A stretch of DNA of 64,000 nt from Tsukamurella sp040611135 (GCF_040611135.1 NZ_JBEXNL010000007.1:62001-126000), one strand, 5' to 3'. Shown: positions 17,778 to 27,449, counted from the stretch's first letter. The notes: generated by a model not told the origin, from the letters alone. Translations and numbers: made by a program.

Positions 17778-20729
17778 TTGTTCGCAGCGATAGGACGCTT
17801 CAGTTACGCGTTCCGATACACGATCATCGCGGTCCTGTTCGTGACCATCGCCACCACCGGCGTCTGGGGCTTCCTCGGACTCGGGGCGAAGACCAAGATG
17901 AACGGTCTCTACGACGAGAACAGCGACTCGGTGGCGGCGGCACAGGTCACCGACCTGGCCAACGGTCGCGAGATGCAGCCCGACATCCTGGTGCTGATCA
18001 AGCCCGCCGAGGGCAAGAAGATCACCGACCCGGACGTCGAGAAGGCCGTCGAGCAGACCCGCCAGGACATCCTCGCGAAGTACGCCACCGGTGACGACTC
18101 GAAGCTGAACCCGACGAACGAGAAGGAACCGCAGGCGAGCTCGCTGAGCTACACGATGTTCGCCCCCGGAGCGCCGCAGGCGAACGACGCGCTTTTCAAG
18201 AAGTTCAGCCGCACCGACGCCAAGGGCGGCACGTGGGGCTTCTTCACGCTGCCCATGCGCTCGGCGGACGACACGCAGCGCGGCAAGGACTGGGTGGCGA
18301 TCCAGCAGCCGTTGATGCGGATGCTGCAGTCCGACGCGAACAAGGCGGTCTTCACCGCGCAGGTCGGCGGCCTGGTCCCGGTGACCTCGGAGGTCACGGA
18401 GGGCGTCCAGAAAGACCAGAAGAAGGCCGAGATCATCGCCCTGCCGCTGGTCGCGATCGTGCTGTTCTTCGTCTACGGCGGCGTCGTCGCGGCGGTGCTG
18501 CCGATGATCATCGGCGTGCTGACCATCGGCGCGGCGATGGCCGTCGCCTCGGTGATGGCGGACTTCACCGACGTCAACCTGTTCGTCGGGCCCATCATCT
18601 CGCTGATCGGCCTGGGCATCGCCCACGACTACGGCCTGTTCATGGTGTCCAGATTCAGAGAGGAACTGGACGAAGGCTACGACACACCGACGGCGGTCAA
18701 ACGCACGGTGATGACGGCCGGCAGAACGGTCATCATGTCGTCGCTGCTCATCGTGGCCGCGCTCGCCTGTCTGTACATCTCGCCGCTGGGCCTGCTCACC
18801 TCGATGGCCACCGGCGCGCTGCTCGGCGTGTTCATCGCCGCGCTGCTCTCGCTGACGCTACTCCCCGCGATGCTCGCGGTGCTCGGCCCGAAGGTCTTCG
18901 CGCTCAGCTTCCACTGGTTCCTCACCATCTTCGACAAGTGGAACCTGCCGCTCATCGGCGGCGTCATCCATTGGGCCGCCGAGAAGACGGGCCGCGCGAA
19001 GACGAAGGCGAACATCGAGGCCGGCATGTGGGGCAAGGTGACCGATGCGGTCATGAAGCGCCCGAAGACCGCCATCGTCGGGGTCGTCACGCTGCTGCTC
19101 GCGATCTGCATCCCGATCGTCGGCCTCCAGTTCGGCGGCATCTCGCAGACCTACCTGCCGCCGGACAACAAGACCCGCATGGCCCAGGATCAGTTCCAGG
19201 AGCTGTTCCCGGACAACACCGGTCAGCCCGTCAAGATCGTCTTCACCAACGCCAGCGACGCCCAGATCAAGCAGGTCCTCGACGAGGCGAACAAGATCCC
19301 GGGCTTCACCCGCTCGAACCCCGCGGACCCGAACTCCGCGCGGTTCGGCGCCGCCGGAGATGCCGTGTCCACCGCCAAGGGCACCTCGAACAAGCTGGTC
19401 GTCCGCGGCCACGAGGTCTCGATCCGGACCTCGAGCGGCAGCATGCAGGACCCCAACGACACCGCAGCGGTCGGCGAGGCCCTGACCGCGTTGCGCGGCA
19501 TCACGATGGACGGGGCCGACGCGAGCAAGGGCGTCGGGTTCCTGGTGGGCGGCATGCCGATCCTGCAGCAGGACTCGATCAACTCGATGTTGGACCTGCT
19601 GCCGGCCCTGATGCTGCTGCTGGTCCTGGTCACCACGATCGCGATGTTCCTGGCCTTCGGCTCGCTGACGCTGCCGATCAAGGCCGTGCTCATGTCGCTG
19701 CTGTCGCTGGGCTCCACGCTCGGCTTCCTGACCTGGATGTTCGTGGACGGACACGGCGGCGACATCTTCAACTTCACCGGCGGGCCCATGATGGCGCCCG
19801 TGCTGGTGCTGGTGATCGCGGTGGTCTTCGGCCTCAGTACCGACTACGAGGTCTTCGTGATCTCCCGGATGATCGAGGAACGCGCGGCCGGCGCCACGAC
19901 GAAGCAGGCGATCCGCGCCGGCACCGCGAACACCGGCCGGATCATCACGGCGGCGGCCATCCTCCTCGCCTGCGTCGCCGCGGCGTTCGCCACGTCCGAC
20001 CTGGTGATGCTCAAGTACGTGTCGTTCGGCCTGATGTTCGCGCTGCTCGTCGACGCGACCGTGGTCCGCATGGTGCTCGTCCCGGCCGTGATGAAGCTGC
20101 TCGGCGACGACTCCTGGTGGGCGCCGAACTGGATGCGCAAGATCCAGGAGGCCGTCGGCCTGGGCGAGACCTCCCTGCCCGCCGAGACTCGCGACGGCCG
20201 TCCGCTGTCGTCGGTCCGGCCCGCGACCGCGGGGCCCGGTAAGGCCGCACCGCAGGTCGTGGCGGCGGGTGTGCCGGTCGTGGCGGGCTCCGCATCGAGC
20301 CCGGCCGAGCACGCGATCCCGCCCGGCGCGGGCATGCCGCCGACCGACCGGCCGGCCCGCCCGACCCCGATGGGCCCCGGCCCCCGGCGTCCCGGACCGC
20401 CGCCCGGTTTCTCCGGCCGGATCGAGCTGCCGCCGCGCCCCTCGGCGCCCACGCAGCGGCCGCCGCAGGACCCGCGCAGCTACCAGCAGCCGCTGCCCGG
20501 GCGCCGTCAGGGCCCGCCGCCCGGACAGTACGGCCCCGGTGGCCCGCGGCCCAGCGGCCAGATGCCGCGACCGCAGGGCCAGCGCCCGGGCGGTCCGCCC
20601 CCGGGTGGCCCGCAGGGCCAACGCCCGCCGTACCCGCCTCGCCCGCAGGGGCCGGGTGGGCCGCAGGGCCCGCGCCCCGGCGGCCCCCGTGACACCGGGC
20701 CCCAGCCCGGCCGGGACCAGGAGCGCTAG
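17778..20729 (+). CDS. mmpL3: MmpL3 trehalose monomycolate transporter
   Basis: A 983-residue RND-family membrane protein, slightly longer than the 944-residue M. tuberculosis protein. Two proton-relay Asp-Tyr pairs are present: D284-Y285 (AHDYGLFMVSRF) and D689-Y690 (STDYEVFVISRM). Two periplasmic loops and twelve helices are evident, followed by a Pro/Gly/Arg-rich cytoplasmic tail of about 170 residues. It carries trehalose monomycolate across the inner membrane and is essential in mycolate makers. The TTG start at 17778 has GGAAAGGA about 8 nt upstream. Confidence 0.96.
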   Translation: MFAAIGRFSYAFRYTIIAVLFVTIATTGVWGFLGLGAKTKMNGLYDENSDSVAAAQVTDLANGREMQPDILVLIKPAEGKKITDPDVEKAVEQTRQDILAKYATGDDSKLNPTNEKEPQASSLSYTMFAPGAPQANDALFKKFSRTDAKGGTWGFFTLPMRSADDTQRGKDWVAIQQPLMRMLQSDANKAVFTAQVGGLVPVTSEVTEGVQKDQKKAEIIALPLVAIVLFFVYGGVVAAVLPMIIGVLTIGAAMAVASVMADFTDVNLFVGPIISLIGLGIAHDYGLFMVSRFREELDEGYDTPTAVKRTVMTAGRTVIMSSLLIVAALACLYISPLGLLTSMATGALLGVFIAALLSLTLLPAMLAVLGPKVFALSFHWFLTIFDKWNLPLIGGVIHWAAEKTGRAKTKANIEAGMWGKVTDAVMKRPKTAIVGVVTLLLAICIPIVGLQFGGISQTYLPPDNKTRMAQDQFQELFPDNTGQPVKIVFTNASDAQIKQVLDEANKIPGFTRSNPADPNSARFGAAGDAVSTAKGTSNKLVVRGHEVSIRTSSGSMQDPNDTAAVGEALTALRGITMDGADASKGVGFLVGGMPILQQDSINSMLDLLPALMLLLVLVTTIAMFLAFGSLTLPIKAVLMSLLSLGSTLGFLTWMFVDGHGGDIFNFTGGPMMAPVLVLVIAVVFGLSTDYEVFVISRMIEERAAGATTKQAIRAGTANTGRIITAAAILLACVAAAFATSDLVMLKYVSFGLMFALLVDATVVRMVLVPAVMKLLGDDSWWAPNWMRKIQEAVGLGETSLPAETRDGRPLSSVRPATAGPGKAAPQVVAAGVPVVAGSASSPAEHAIPPGAGMPPTDRPARPTPMGPGPRRPGPPPGFSGRIELPPRPSAPTQRPPQDPRSYQQPLPGRRQGPPPGQYGPGGPRPSGQMPRPQGQRPGGPPPGGPQGQRPPYPPRPQGPGGPQGPRPGGPRDTGPQPGRDQER

Positions 20730-20744
20730 ACCCGCCCCTGGTTC

Positions 20745-20783
20745 GACGGTGCCCCGCAGGACTCGATCCTGCGGGGCACCGTC
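20745..20783. terminator. Terminator built from an inverted pair of the CGACGGTGC motif
   Basis: A perfect 17-bp stem follows mmpL3: GACGGTGCCCCGCAGGA (20745-20761) and its complement ending at 20783, around a 5-base loop. Each arm starts or ends with the 8-mer GACGGTGC, which is overrepresented in the window. Confidence 0.8.
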
Positions 20784-20853
20784 GTTCCCTGGTGGCCGGC
20801 GGTCCGAGAACGGCGTGGTGGTGGAGCACCGCGCGCGAGTAGGCTCCGTGTCC

Positions 20854-22392
20854 ATGGCGGGGAGCGACCAGGACCTGGAGATCGCCGGGTACCGGGTGAT
20901 CGAGCGGCTGGGCGCCGGCGGCATGGGCGAGGTGTACCTGGTGGCGCACCCGCGTCTCCCCCGCAGCGACGCACTCAAGCTGCTCGACGGTGCCGTCTCC
21001 GCAAGCCCGGAATTCCAGGCGCGGTTCATCCACGAGGCGGACCTGCTGGCGCCGCTGTCGCACCCGAACATCGTGCACCTCTACGACCGCGGACAGCTCG
21101 ACGACGGCCGGCTGTGGCTGACCATGGAGTACCTCCAGGGCACCGACGCCAAGCAGCTGCTGCGCGAGCAGGGCCCGCTGGCGCTCGGCCTGGTCGCGGA
21201 GATCGTGAGCGGCGTCGCGGCCGCGCTCGACTACGCCTACCAGGACTTCGCCATCACCCACCGCGACGTCAAGCCCGCCAACGTCCTGGTGCGGCTGCGG
21301 GCGGGCCGCGCGGCCGCGGTCAAGCTCGTGGATTTCGGGATCGCCAAGGCGTCCACCGAGGCCACCTCCCTGACGGTGACCGGTACGACCGTCGGGACGC
21401 TCGGTTATCTCTCCCCCGAGGCGATCGGCGGCCTCGACCTGGACAACCGCACCGACCTGTACTCACTGGCGACCGCCGCGTTCGAGCTGCTCACGGGCGC
21501 GGCGCCGTTCACGGGCACCACGATCGCCGCGGTCATGGGCGCCCACCTCTACCAGGCCGTTCCGTCGGTGCACGAGCGCGGCCCGGGCCTGCCGCCGGAG
21601 CTGGACGCCGTCTTCGAGCGCGCACTCGCCAAGGCCCCCGGGGATCGGTTCGCGACCAGCGGCGAGTTCGCGGAGGCGCTCGCGGCCGTCGCCGTCGCGT
21701 CACCCACCGCGCGGGCCGCCGCGCCGGCCGCGCCGGCCGCGCCGGGCGCGCCGGGCGCGCCGGGCGCGGACTCGACGTACGCCGCCACGATGATCCGCCC
21801 CGCCGGGCCCGCCGCCGACGACGCCCCGACGACGATCTCGCCGTCGGCCGCACCGACGGCACCGTCGGGCCGCGCACCGGTCGAGCTGCGGCGCGGCGAG
21901 ACCGTGGACCTGCCGCACGCCGCGGAACTGTTGCTGCGCGTCGAGACGCCGCGGGTGCGGGCCGGCGGCGACCTGTTCGCGCTGGTCCTGGGCCGCGACG
22001 AGCGGGTCCTCAGCGAGCAGCACATGGTGTTCTACAACAATCCGCGTGATCCCGACGGCGTCGCGGCACTCGCGCCCGGCGACGAGCCCGGCCTCGCCCT
22101 CGCTCCGCACGCGCTCCCGCCGGGCGCGCGGATCGTGGTCGCCGTCGCCACCGACGCCCCGGAACCCACCCGCCCCACGGTGCCGGCCGTCACCGTCGGA
22201 TGCGCCGACGGGGCGTGGACGGTGCCGGCTGCCGGGGAGCCGGGGCTGCGCGCGTCGGTCCTGTTCGAGGTGTACCACCGCGACACCCCGTCCGGCGCCC
22301 GGGTGCTGCGGCTGCGCGCGGTCGCGCAGGGGTGGACCGACGGGGTGGCCGCTCTCGTCCGGAGTTACGGCGTCGAGGTCGACGAGGGCTGA
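20854..22392 (+). CDS. Ser/Thr protein kinase fused to a TerD domain
   Basis: A 512-residue soluble protein. Residues 10-270 are a complete Hanks-type kinase: glycine loop LGAGGMGEVY, K42, HRDVKPAN (136-143), DFG (160-162) and SPE. An Ala/Pro-rich linker (about 275-330) leads to a C-terminal TerD domain (about 335-512). This is recognised by LRVETPRVRAGGDLFAL, HMVFYNNP and the ending LRLRAVAQGWTDGVAALVRS. There is no transmembrane helix. TerD domains are calcium-binding stress-response modules. ATG at 20854 is chosen; GTG at 20848 is also possible. TAGGCT 5 nt before that GTG looks like a leaderless -10 element. Confidence 0.87.
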   Translation: MAGSDQDLEIAGYRVIERLGAGGMGEVYLVAHPRLPRSDALKLLDGAVSASPEFQARFIHEADLLAPLSHPNIVHLYDRGQLDDGRLWLTMEYLQGTDAKQLLREQGPLALGLVAEIVSGVAAALDYAYQDFAITHRDVKPANVLVRLRAGRAAAVKLVDFGIAKASTEATSLTVTGTTVGTLGYLSPEAIGGLDLDNRTDLYSLATAAFELLTGAAPFTGTTIAAVMGAHLYQAVPSVHERGPGLPPELDAVFERALAKAPGDRFATSGEFAEALAAVAVASPTARAAAPAAPAAPGAPGAPGADSTYAATMIRPAGPAADDAPTTISPSAAPTAPSGRAPVELRRGETVDLPHAAELLLRVETPRVRAGGDLFALVLGRDERVLSEQHMVFYNNPRDPDGVAALAPGDEPGLALAPHALPPGARIVVAVATDAPEPTRPTVPAVTVGCADGAWTVPAAGEPGLRASVLFEVYHRDTPSGARVLRLRAVAQGWTDGVAALVRSYGVEVDEG

Positions 22393-22435
22393 CGGCCGGG
22401 AGAACGGCCCGTCCGGCGACCGGGCGCGACGCCGG

Positions 22436-23362
22436 TCAATGACCGGTGCTCAGCGGGTGCCGCGGAATCGGGCCCGTGATCAGCTGATCGGTCCTGCCGA
22501 TCAGCTCGATCTCGAGATTCACCCGGTCGCCGGGTCGGAGCCAGTCCGTGAACCGGCCCGATCCGGTGTGGAAGTGCTCGTAGAGGCAGCCGGTGCCGAC
22601 GGTGCCGAAGCCGACCACCTCGCCCGGCCGCAGCACGGTTCCGCGTCCGACGTAGGAGATCACGTCCTCCACCGACCAGTCGATCGTCGACCAGTTGCCG
22701 CCGCCGATCCGTTCACCGTTGAGCTCAGCGGACATGTCGATGTCGAAACCCTTGCCTGCGCGCCGGTCGGCGAACTCGTCCGCCGTCACCAGGCACGGTC
22801 CGAGCGTGGTGTGCGTGTCCTTGCCCTTCGCCGGGCCGAGGCCCAGCCCCATCTCGTCCATCTGCAGATCGCGGGCGCTCCAGTCGATGTACGTCGTGAA
22901 GCCGATGACGTGCGACCACGCCGCGTCCGGAGCGATGTTGAAGGCGCCCTTGCCGATCACCGCGGCGACCTCGAGCTCGAAGTCGAACCGATCGCAACCC
23001 GGCGGAATCGGAACATCGTCGACCGGCCCGAGGACTGCGGCCGAATTGGAGATGTAGAACGCGGGGTACTGCTCGTGCCGGGGATCGACCTCGCCCATGC
23101 AATTGCGGATGTGCTCGTGGAAGCACATCGCATCCCGCAACTGGGGTGGCGCGAGCGGCGCCTCCAGGCGGACCTCGTCCAACGCGTGGACGACGGCCGG
23201 CGAGCGGAGCGCATCGGCGCCCGCGGCCGCCAGATCGTCCGCACCTGCACCGATGAGCTCGGTCAGGGTGCGCGAGGTGTCCAGGGCGTGGACGACGTCG
23301 CCGCTCAGGACGCCGACCCGCCGATCGTTGCCGGCACTGGTGGTGAAGGTGATCCATTTCAT
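22436..23362 (-). CDS. Fumarylacetoacetate hydrolase-family protein
   Basis: A 308-residue FAH-superfamily enzyme. The metal-binding acidic cluster is visible (DFELEVAAVIGKG and later DWSARDLQMDEMG) and catalytic GFTTYIDWSARD is typical. Such enzymes cleave C-C bonds or hydrate/decarboxylate ring-cleavage products. The last gene of the MBL-ligase-MFS-FAH operon; its ATG overlaps the MFS stop as ATGA. The substrate is probably an acyl-pyruvate or similar acid from aromatic breakdown, but this is inference. Confidence 0.85.
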   Translation of the reverse strand: MKWITFTTSAGNDRRVGVLSGDVVHALDTSRTLTELIGAGADDLAAAGADALRSPAVVHALDEVRLEAPLAPPQLRDAMCFHEHIRNCMGEVDPRHEQYPAFYISNSAAVLGPVDDVPIPPGCDRFDFELEVAAVIGKGAFNIAPDAAWSHVIGFTTYIDWSARDLQMDEMGLGLGPAKGKDTHTTLGPCLVTADEFADRRAGKGFDIDMSAELNGERIGGGNWSTIDWSVEDVISYVGRGTVLRPGEVVGFGTVGTGCLYEHFHTGSGRFTDWLRPGDRVNLEIELIGRTDQLITGPIPRHPLSTGH

Positions 23363-24660
23363 CGGACGGTATCCTCGACGATGTCGGAGTGGTGGCCGGG
23401 AGCGGTCGTATCGTCCGCAGCGGCCGGGGCGGGGTAGGGCAGGCGCGCGAGCAGCACCAGGACGACGGCGCTGAGTACCAGGAGCGCGGCGCTACCGATC
23501 AGGGCCGGCGTGTAGGTCCCGAGGTGATCCTTCACCTGGCCGTAGATCAGCGGAGAGATCGCGGTGGCGAGCAGGATCGTGCTGTACAGCATTCCGTAGA
23601 CACGGCCGTAGGAGCTGAAACCGAAGTAGCGGGAGGCGAAGTAGCCCACCATGTCGATCTCGGCGCCGACGGTCACACCGATCGCGATGGCGCCGAACAG
23701 CGATCCCCACGACCCGGCGTAAGCGAAGATCAGGGTGGCGACCGCGCCCGCCAGCATGATGACCGCCGAGACGTACTGCGCGCGGAAGGCGTCCAGGAGG
23801 TACCCGGTCACCACCCGGGTCACTGTGAGCGCGATGCCGATGGCGCTGGCGTACCACGCGATCCAGTGTGCGGACAGACCCTTGTCTCCGAGGATCGCCA
23901 GGAAGTGCAGCTGCAGACCCGCGCTGGCGAGGGCGATCACGGGGAAGGCCAGCGCGAGCATCCGGAACGGGCGGGAGGACATCGCCTCGCGGACCGTCAT
24001 TCCGGCCTGGGCGACGACCGCGTCGTCGGAGCCCGCCGGCGTTCCCCGGCCGCGCGCAGCGGCGGGCGGCGTCTCACGGAACGCCAGCAATCCGGCGGTG
24101 ATCGGCGCCACGATCAGGGCGATGATCGCGAGCGCGACGAAACCCGCGCGCCAGCCACTGTCGGCGACCAGCGGAACGAGCAACTGCGGCAGGAGGATTC
24201 CAGTGATGCCGTTGCCGAGCATGGCGAGCCCGAGCGCCTTGCCCCGGTTGGCACGGAAGGCGATGCTGACCGCGCGAGCGAACGGTACGGTCGTGGCACC
24301 GGCGGCCAGGATCGCGGTGACCGCGAACATCAGCAGGTACAGGCCCAGCTGGTGGCCCGCCCTGCTGAGCACGAGGAAGCAGATGCCCATCGCTGCCAGC
24401 GAGATGCCCGCGATTCGCGACGTGCGGAACCGGTCGACGAGCCAGCCGACTGCCGGCGCCGCGAGAGCGAGTGTCAGCAACACGATCGTCGAGGTGAACG
24501 ACAGGCCGGTGCGTGACCAGCCGAAGTCGTGTTGCTGGGACCTCATGAACGTGGATATCGCGGCGAGCGGCAACGCGATCGCGCCGCACCCGATCCCGAT
24601 GATCGACGCCAACAGCACGTTCCAGTGCTGGGAGAGTTCTTCGCGGAACGTTCGTTCCAT
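23359..24660 (-). CDS. MFS transporter (12-helix, organic-acid type)
   Basis: A 433-residue transporter with twelve predicted helices and MFS loop motif GWLVDRFRTSRIAG. A second-half basic loop between helices 6 and 7 holds an Ala/Gly-rich insertion. The build resembles oxalate/formate and monocarboxylate transporters. It lies between a CoA ligase and an FAH hydrolase, so it probably imports the acid used by this operon. GAAAGG lies upstream of ATG 24660. Confidence 0.85.
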   Translation of the reverse strand: MERTFREELSQHWNVLLASIIGIGCGAIALPLAAISTFMRSQQHDFGWSRTGLSFTSTIVLLTLALAAPAVGWLVDRFRTSRIAGISLAAMGICFLVLSRAGHQLGLYLLMFAVTAILAAGATTVPFARAVSIAFRANRGKALGLAMLGNGITGILLPQLLVPLVADSGWRAGFVALAIIALIVAPITAGLLAFRETPPAAARGRGTPAGSDDAVVAQAGMTVREAMSSRPFRMLALAFPVIALASAGLQLHFLAILGDKGLSAHWIAWYASAIGIALTVTRVVTGYLLDAFRAQYVSAVIMLAGAVATLIFAYAGSWGSLFGAIAIGVTVGAEIDMVGYFASRYFGFSSYGRVYGMLYSTILLATAISPLIYGQVKDHLGTYTPALIGSAALLVLSAVVLVLLARLPYPAPAAADDTTAPGHHSDIVEDTVR

Positions 24661-24751
24661 GTCCGTGCCTTTCGACGGCGCCGAGGTTCTCGCGGCGCAC
24701 GGTGTGGAGCGGCGGGCTCACGCCCGGAGCACTCAGAGGAGAGGGACCGGC

Positions 24752-26326
24752 TCACCAGCCGGGCCAGGATGCGCGGAGCGCCTTCTTGTCGACCTTGCCG
24801 AACGCCGTGGTGGGCAGCTCTTCGACGACCCGGTAAGCCTTCGGGCGCTTGTAATTCGCGAGTTCGCGGACGCACAGTTGTGCCGGGGAGTCCGGACCGG
24901 ACGCGAAATCGGGAGCGGACGCAGCGCCGCGCGCCGGTACCACGAAGGCGACGACGGCCTCGCCCCAATCAGGTTGCGGCACACCGACGACCGCGACAGC
25001 GGAGATCTCTGGCGAACGCGCCAGCACGTTCTCCACCTCGGTCGAGTACACGTTCATTCCGCCGGAGATCAGCATGTCGTTGGCCCGGTCGAGCAGGTAG
25101 ACGTAGCCGTCGCGGAGCATCCCGATGTCGCCGGTGTGCAGCCATCCGTCGCGCAGCGCCTTCGCCGTCGCCTCCGGCAGGCCGAGGTAGCCGTCCATCA
25201 GGTAGGGGGCGCGGGCACAGATCTCTCCGACCTCGCCGTCGGCCAGCGTGGCGCCCGTATCGTCCCGGACCTCGATCGCGACCATGGCTGCGGGGCGACC
25301 GCAGCTGCGGAGCAACTCCGGCCGTTCCGGATCATGATCGTGGCGCGACAACCGGGTCAGGAAGTTCGGCGCCTCGGTCTGGCCGTACAACTGGACGAAG
25401 ACCGGGCCGAGGAAGTCCAGCCCCTGCCGGAGTCGCTCGACCGCCATCGGGGCTGCGCCGTACATGATGGTGCGGAGCTCGGGTGCGGAGACCTCGAACG
25501 GATCGGAGAGGTCGGCGATCCGATCCAGCAGGCGATAGATCATCGTCGGGACCATGAATGTGAAGGTCACACCGGCGTTCGCCATCCGGTCGAGCACCAT
25601 GTCCACGTCGAACTTCGGTTCCAGCAGAATCCGTGCGCCCTTGAGTAGTCCGGCCTGCATCAGGTAACCGGCCGAATGCGGCAGCGGCGTGCTCAACAGA
25701 AGGCATTCGCGGTCGGTCAGCTCCATCTCGATGAGATGCGCCATCATGCACAGGGATGCGGAGGCCTGCGAGTGCTGGACTCCCTTCTGCCGGCCCGTGG
25801 TTCCGCCTGTGTACGCGATCAGCGCCCGGTCCGACGATGCGATCTCGACGTCCGGCGGACCGTCCGGGACCGGGCGCGTGAGCACCTCGGCCCACTCCAG
25901 AGCGCCCGTCCGCACACCGTCGACGACGATGACCGTGTCGAGCGGCCCTCCCGCAGCCAGCGCCAGTTCCACCCGAGACCGGTCCACGATCGCCACGGCC
26001 GCACCGGAATCGGCGAGGACGTAGGCGACCTCCGGGTCGGAGAGCATGTCCGTCACGGCCACCCTCGTCGCGCCCAGACGCAGGATCGCCTGGTCCGCGA
26101 TCACCCATTCGAGGCGGGTGGACATCGCGATCGCCACCGGAGTACCCGGGCCGACACCGCACGCGAGGAGAGCATGGGCCAGGGCGTCCGCGGCGCGCCC
26201 GAGTTCGCGGTACGTAAGCGACTCGCCCCGGCACTCGACGGCCGTGGCATCTCCATAGCGCGTGCTGGCGGCGACGAAGAGATCGCGCAGGACCGGTGCG
26301 CGATCCGCGCGCAGCGCAGTCGTCAC
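24752..26326 (-). CDS. AMP-forming acyl/aryl-CoA ligase
   Basis: A 524-residue ANL enzyme. Motifs in order: IAYTGGTTGRQKGVQHSQ, QLYGQTEAPN, GWLHTGDIGML, DRANDMLISGGMNVYSTEVE and the catalytic lysine region TAFGKVDKKALR. GQTE in place of the common GMTE is a variant shared by some aryl-CoA ligases. GTG at 26326 overlaps the MBL stop as GTGA. It activates the carboxylate substrate of the operon, whose identity is unknown. Confidence 0.88.
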   Translation of the reverse strand: MTTALRADRAPVLRDLFVAASTRYGDATAVECRGESLTYRELGRAADALAHALLACGVGPGTPVAIAMSTRLEWVIADQAILRLGATRVAVTDMLSDPEVAYVLADSGAAVAIVDRSRVELALAAGGPLDTVIVVDGVRTGALEWAEVLTRPVPDGPPDVEIASSDRALIAYTGGTTGRQKGVQHSQASASLCMMAHLIEMELTDRECLLLSTPLPHSAGYLMQAGLLKGARILLEPKFDVDMVLDRMANAGVTFTFMVPTMIYRLLDRIADLSDPFEVSAPELRTIMYGAAPMAVERLRQGLDFLGPVFVQLYGQTEAPNFLTRLSRHDHDPERPELLRSCGRPAAMVAIEVRDDTGATLADGEVGEICARAPYLMDGYLGLPEATAKALRDGWLHTGDIGMLRDGYVYLLDRANDMLISGGMNVYSTEVENVLARSPEISAVAVVGVPQPDWGEAVVAFVVPARGAASAPDFASGPDSPAQLCVRELANYKRPKAYRVVEELPTTAFGKVDKKALRASWPGW

Positions 26327-27291
26327 CGGACCGCACCGCCGGTCACCACACCGAAGCCCTCGAGCTCGCCGATCTTGGCGAAGACCACGGTCCGATCCGG
26401 TCCGGTGAAGCCCGGGTCGAGGGCCTCGTACACTCGGATCACGTTCTGCGCCAAGCGTCCGTGCTCCGGAAGGCTGCTGAACCGGCCGAGGTCGATCGAC
26501 CCGATCGCCTCGTCGACGGTCATCCCGTCGTGGTAGCGCTTGGTGGCCTCGTCGATGATGTAGGTGAGGTAGTCCCGCACCCCTTGCACGCCGGACTTGT
26601 CGGTCACGGGGCCGTGACCGGGAACGACGATGTCGACATCCATGTCGAGGATCCGATCGCACGCGGCGATCCACCGCTCCGCCGGGCCGGCCCAGACGAT
26701 GGGGGTGCCTCCGACGAACACGATGTCGCCCGTGTAGATCACCTTGGCGTCCGGTACGTGCACCAGGGTGTCGCCGGGGGTGTGTGCCGGCCCGACCTGG
26801 ATCAGCTCGACCGCGCGGCCGCCGACGTCGAGCGTCAGCTCACCCTCGAACACCCGGGTGGGACCGGTCGAGGTGATTCCCTCGAAGGTGAACGGCGCGA
26901 AGATCTCCCTAGCGAACTCTCCGGTGAGCCCGTCCGCCTTGGTCAACGCCGCGAGACTGTCAACGTTCTCCTGCGTCATGAGCTCGGCCGCTGCACGGGA
27001 GGCGATGATCTCGACGTCTCCCCCGGCGGCGACGACCTCGTTGCCGAAGTAGTGGTCACCGTCGGAGTGCGTGTTGACCAGGATCTCGATCGGGTGCCCC
27101 GCGAGCACCGGCTCCAGCCCGGCGATCATCTCGCGGGTGTGCTCGAGGTCGAAGAGGGTGTCCACGAGCAACGACGTGCCGGCGCCCTGGATCAGGCCGG
27201 AGTTGCTCCATCCCCAACTGCCGTCGGGTTGCATCCACGCGTGGCACCCGTCGGCCACCGCGGTCAGTCCCTTGTCGTACGAAAGCCCCAT
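26323..27291 (-). CDS. Metallo-beta-lactamase-fold hydrolase, HSDGDH variant
   Basis: A 322-residue MBL-fold protein. The metal motif reads NTHSDGDHYFGN, so the usual HxHxDH second His is Asp. AHTPGD, YTGDIVFVGG and VPGHGPVT supply the remaining ligands. This His-x-Asp-x-Asp-His form is known from other actinobacterial MBL proteins. ATG at 27291 has AAGGAG 7 nt upstream, which decides against an earlier start. First gene of the operon; a perfect inverted repeat lies 20 bp upstream. Confidence 0.85.
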   Translation of the reverse strand: MGLSYDKGLTAVADGCHAWMQPDGSWGWSNSGLIQGAGTSLLVDTLFDLEHTREMIAGLEPVLAGHPIEILVNTHSDGDHYFGNEVVAAGGDVEIIASRAAAELMTQENVDSLAALTKADGLTGEFAREIFAPFTFEGITSTGPTRVFEGELTLDVGGRAVELIQVGPAHTPGDTLVHVPDAKVIYTGDIVFVGGTPIVWAGPAERWIAACDRILDMDVDIVVPGHGPVTDKSGVQGVRDYLTYIIDEATKRYHDGMTVDEAIGSIDLGRFSSLPEHGRLAQNVIRVYEALDPGFTGPDRTVVFAKIGELEGFGVVTGGAVR

Positions 27292-27310
27292 GCCACCACT
27301 CCTTATTATG

Positions 27311-27449
27311 CCGAATATCGTCCTTAAATATTCGGTTGGTGCGGTCAAGTGTGGCTTGCATCACCGTTTATGGCAAGAGTTCGGTCAATAATTCTTCACG
27401 AACACCCGGAGTTCCGCCGCATCTCACCACAAATCTTCCGAATTTCGGA
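27311..27449. promoter_or_regulatory. Operator-like CCGAAT inverted repeats
   Basis: Two palindromes share the half-site CCGAA(T). CCGAATAT-N9-ATATTCGG spans 27311-27335, just upstream of the MBL gene. TCCGAATTTCGGA spans 27437-27449, directly after the stop of the AsnC-GAF regulator. The 158-bp gap is AT-rich compared with its surroundings. They are likely binding sites for the adjacent regulator. Confidence 0.55.

Noticed and set aside
26323..27291. MBL protein as an inactive enzyme because HxHxDH reads HSDGDH
   Set aside because: The Asp variant is found in other actinobacterial MBL-fold proteins and can still bind metal, so loss of function is not implied.
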